A DNA stretch of 64,000 bases from Chryseobacterium sp. Leaf405 (GTDB lineage: Bacteria > Bacteroidota > Bacteroidia > Flavobacteriales > Weeksellaceae), in assembly GCF_001425355.1 (NCBI RefSeq), contig NZ_LMQN01000001.1:60489-124488 (forward strand), given 5' to 3'. The translations under genes and the position numbers were made by a program. The notes below the pieces were generated by a model that saw only the letters and a program-made list of their open reading frames with translations, searched no databases and was not told the origin of the DNA. Below are positions 62,002 to 64,000 of this stretch, one piece after another; the stretch's first letter is position 1, and each line of letters opens with the position of its first letter.

Positions 62002-62706
62002 ATGGATCAGCCCGTATTTTCCAAAACAAACGTTTCTGTTTCACCTGAACAAATCAGGATGCATGAAAGATTAGCCATTTTCTTAGCCTTAATTGCAGGA
62101 TTTATTGATGCGACAGGTCTTATCAAATGGAAAACGTATGTTTCCTTCATGAGTGGAAATACCACACAGTTGGGCGCTGCTTTTTCAAGTGATAAATGGG
62201 GAGTTATTATCACATCAGCTACTGTAATCAGCTGTTTTCTATTGGGAATTTATGCGGGAACGTGTCTTTCTCTATCTAAAAAACTGAAGAATCATACATT
62301 ACCTTTTCTGCTTGTTTCAGGAATATTAATTCTCTATACGCTCGTGTCCTGTTTTTATATCATCAGTTCACTTCCGTCTATTGCAATAATTGGTTTCGCA
62401 ATGGGAATTATGAATACGATTGTAACTTCGGTAGGAGATCAGAAAATAAATACAGACTTTGTTACAGGAACGCTGAACAGTCTGGCAAGAAATTCAGCCT
62501 TACTGAGCATGAGCAAAGACAAAACCGAAAAAAAGCAATACAGATCGAATGTCGTTCATTTATTACTTTTATGGACAGGCTTTTTATCAGGAGCACTCAT
62601 CGCCCCTTTCCTACTTCCTGTATTTGGAAACTGGATCTTTGGAATTCCTGCTTTCCTATTATTAATCGGAGCATTATGGATCTCTTCTTCGGTTGTTGAG
62701 CTTTAA
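62002..62706 (+). CDS. YoaK family (DUF1275) membrane protein
   Basis: A 234-residue integral membrane protein with about six helices and the conserved AGFIDATGLIKWKTYVSFMS and SGNTTQLGA block of DUF1275. The family has unknown transport or signalling roles. It lies 25 nt after the bicupin gene, so co-transcription is likely, perhaps moving or sensing a small molecule linked to that enzyme (inference). Confidence 0.9.
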   Translation: MDQPVFSKTNVSVSPEQIRMHERLAIFLALIAGFIDATGLIKWKTYVSFMSGNTTQLGAAFSSDKWGVIITSATVISCFLLGIYAGTCLSLSKKLKNHTLPFLLVSGILILYTLVSCFYIISSLPSIAIIGFAMGIMNTIVTSVGDQKINTDFVTGTLNSLARNSALLSMSKDKTEKKQYRSNVVHLLLLWTGFLSGALIAPFLLPVFGNWIFGIPAFLLLIGALWISSSVVEL

Positions 62707-62740
62707 ACTAAAAATAACAAACACTTAAAACAAAATAATT

Positions 62741-63256
62741 ATGTCACTAAAACCAGCGGTCAGCAAAAATGACCATACACAAGGAAATCAAAACGCAGAT
62801 ATTGTCGTTGTAGAATACGGAGATTATCAATGTCCATACTGTGGAGCGGCGTATCCTGTACTGAAAGAACTCATGAAAGAATTTGGAACTCAGATTAAAT
62901 TTGTTTTCAGAAACTTTCCTTTATCCGAAATCCACGAATATGCAAGATCAGCAGCACTCGCAGCAGAAGCCGCAAACCTACAGGGGAAATTCTGGGAAAT
63001 GCATGATGCCATTTATGAAAATCAGGAAGATATGAATGAGAACTTTTTATTGGAATTAGCGGAAAAATTAGATCTGAATATTTCTCAGTTCAAAAAAGAT
63101 ATAGAAAGTTCGGCATTAGCAGAAAAGGTGGACTCCGATTTTGAAAGCGGCGTATTAAGCGGTGTAAACGGAACTCCTTCATTTTTCATTAATGGAAATA
63201 AATTCAACGGAGGCGCAGAAGATTTGCTACAATTAATCAGCGAAAATGTAAACTAA
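62741..63256 (+). CDS. DsbA-like thioredoxin-fold protein, cytosolic
   Basis: A 171-residue protein with an EYGDYQCPYCGAAYPV active site (Cys31 and Cys34) and the cis-Pro loop GVNGTPSFFIN, typical of the DsbA/DsbG-like (Thioredoxin_4) group. There is no signal peptide, unlike classical DsbA, so it probably acts in the cytosol on thiol stress. It is 34 nt downstream of the YoaK gene. Confidence 0.9.
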   Translation: MSLKPAVSKNDHTQGNQNADIVVVEYGDYQCPYCGAAYPVLKELMKEFGTQIKFVFRNFPLSEIHEYARSAALAAEAANLQGKFWEMHDAIYENQEDMNENFLLELAEKLDLNISQFKKDIESSALAEKVDSDFESGVLSGVNGTPSFFINGNKFNGGAEDLLQLISENVN

Positions 63257-63404
63257 ATAATATTACAATATTAATTCTTAAATTTATGTAACGAAATTAA
63301 ACTAGATTAACTTCCATTGAGTTACAACTGCGTAGATTTGCTAAAGAATTAAGACAAAAAATAACAATCAAATAAAATTAATCCAACATTAAAAATTTAA
63401 CAAA

Positions 63405-64000
63405 ATGAGTACACTTACATTAAAAGACGGAACAGAAATTTTTTACAAAGATCAGGGAAAAGGACAGGTATTGATGTTTCACCACGGATGGCCTTTATCA
63501 TCAGACGATTGGGATGCACAGGTCATTTTCTTCCTGCAGAGAGGGTACAGAGTTGTGGCGCACGACAGAAGAGGTCACGGTAGATCCAGCCAGGATATTT
63601 ACAATCATACGATTGAGCAGTATGCTTCTGATGCGGCTGAGTTGGTAGAATTTTTAGACCTGAAAGATGTAGTTCACATCGGTCACTCAACAGGTGGTGG
63701 TGAAGTAATAAGATACGTTAATAAATATGCTAACGGAAGAGCTAAAAAAGCAGTTTTAATCAGTGCAGTTCCGCCGGTAATGGTAAAAAGTGAAACAAAT
63801 CCGGATGGTGTGCCAATGGAAGTTTTCGATGGCATCAGAGAGCAGACTTTAAATAACAGAAACCAGTTTTATATCGATTTAACATTCCCTTTTTACGGGT
63901 ACAATAGAGAAGGTGCGACTGTAAAAGAAGGTGTACAGAAAAACTGGTGGAGACAGGGAATGATGGGTGGAATTGTATATGACGGTTTTTGCTTTATTGT
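63405..64000 (+). CDS. Alpha/beta hydrolase, chloroperoxidase-like; cut by window end
   Basis: The first 198 residues are visible; the frame is open at the window edge. HHGWPLSSDDW (oxyanion loop), AHDRRGHGRSS and the nucleophile elbow HIGHSTGGGEV with Ser95 match cofactor-free haloperoxidase-type hydrolases. The Asp and His of the triad lie beyond or near the edge. The natural substrate is unknown; many are esterases. It is preceded by a 148-bp spacer without a clear promoter, so linkage to the upstream genes is uncertain. Confidence 0.9.
   Translation, partial: MSTLTLKDGTEIFYKDQGKGQVLMFHHGWPLSSDDWDAQVIFFLQRGYRVVAHDRRGHGRSSQDIYNHTIEQYASDAAELVEFLDLKDVVHIGHSTGGGEVIRYVNKYANGRAKKAVLISAVPPVMVKSETNPDGVPMEVFDGIREQTLNNRNQFYIDLTFPFYGYNREGATVKEGVQKNWWRQGMMGGIVYDGFCFI

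Noticed and set aside
1..64000. tRNA or rRNA genes
   Set aside because: No cloverleaf with a GTTCRA-type T-arm or conserved rRNA segment was seen in any intergenic region.

Overview
The window is AT-rich chromosomal DNA from a member of the Bacteroidota, most likely a Chryseobacterium-like flavobacterium (Weeksellaceae). The evidence is a GLPGLI-family protein, a GldI-type lipoprotein isomerase, a DAHP synthase with C-terminal chorismate mutase, many short lipoprotein leaders, and promoters of the Bacteroidota TTG/TAnnTTTG type. I found no rRNA, tRNA, CRISPR array, insertion sequence or intact prophage.

Layout. 1-13.1 kb is mostly housekeeping: a GLPGLI protein (cut by the window edge), an aminotransferase, a bacteriocin-like Cys-rich peptide, 2-Cys peroxiredoxin plus thioredoxin, a BI-1 membrane protein, LuxC-like acyl-CoA reductase divergent from a ferredoxin, serC, serA-DUF1015, and two tandem M28 peptidases, the first of which lacks key catalytic residues. 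13.1-16.6 kb is an accessory block with a frameshifted NTF2-fold immunity lipoprotein, a frameshifted DUF6261-like gene and a very AT-rich overlapping two-gene unit. 16.7-31.4 kb returns to core functions: cyclophilin-FKBP fusion and GldI-like isomerase, ilvE, mnmD, Nudix, M42 peptidase, rpe, ndk, rsgA, DAHP synthase/chorismate mutase, dnaX split by a 10-A slippery run, a TetR regulator and an alpha-oxoamine synthase.

31.6-44.5 kb mixes regulators, an Na+/H+ antiporter, and an accessory block (36.0-39.5 kb) with a phage-type small protein, a DUF4041/T5orf172 protein, and a lipoprotein carrying a TNT-like NAD glycohydrolase domain followed 9 nt later by a possible immunity gene. A di-heme peroxidase follows. 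44.8-52.1 kb is one six-gene minus-strand phosphorelay operon (receiver, CheB, CheR, receiver, triple-receiver hybrid kinase, receiver-PAS kinase) in a region with no chemoreceptor. 52.4-64 kb holds YceI, ergothioneine genes egtB/egtD, dps, a LytTR regulator and HPt hybrid kinase, an Old Yellow Enzyme, an 82-bp tandem repeat, an oxalate decarboxylase-like bicupin, a YoaK protein, a DsbA-like protein and the start of an alpha/beta hydrolase.

The least expected signals are four sigma-54-like (-24/-12) promoters. Two drive short apparently non-coding transcripts ending in strong intrinsic terminators (24.8 and 52.2 kb), and two precede accessory genes. The other standouts are the dnaX slippery site, the TNT lipoprotein pair and the CheB/CheR phosphorelay. 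All family names come from reading the sequence; no database search was run.
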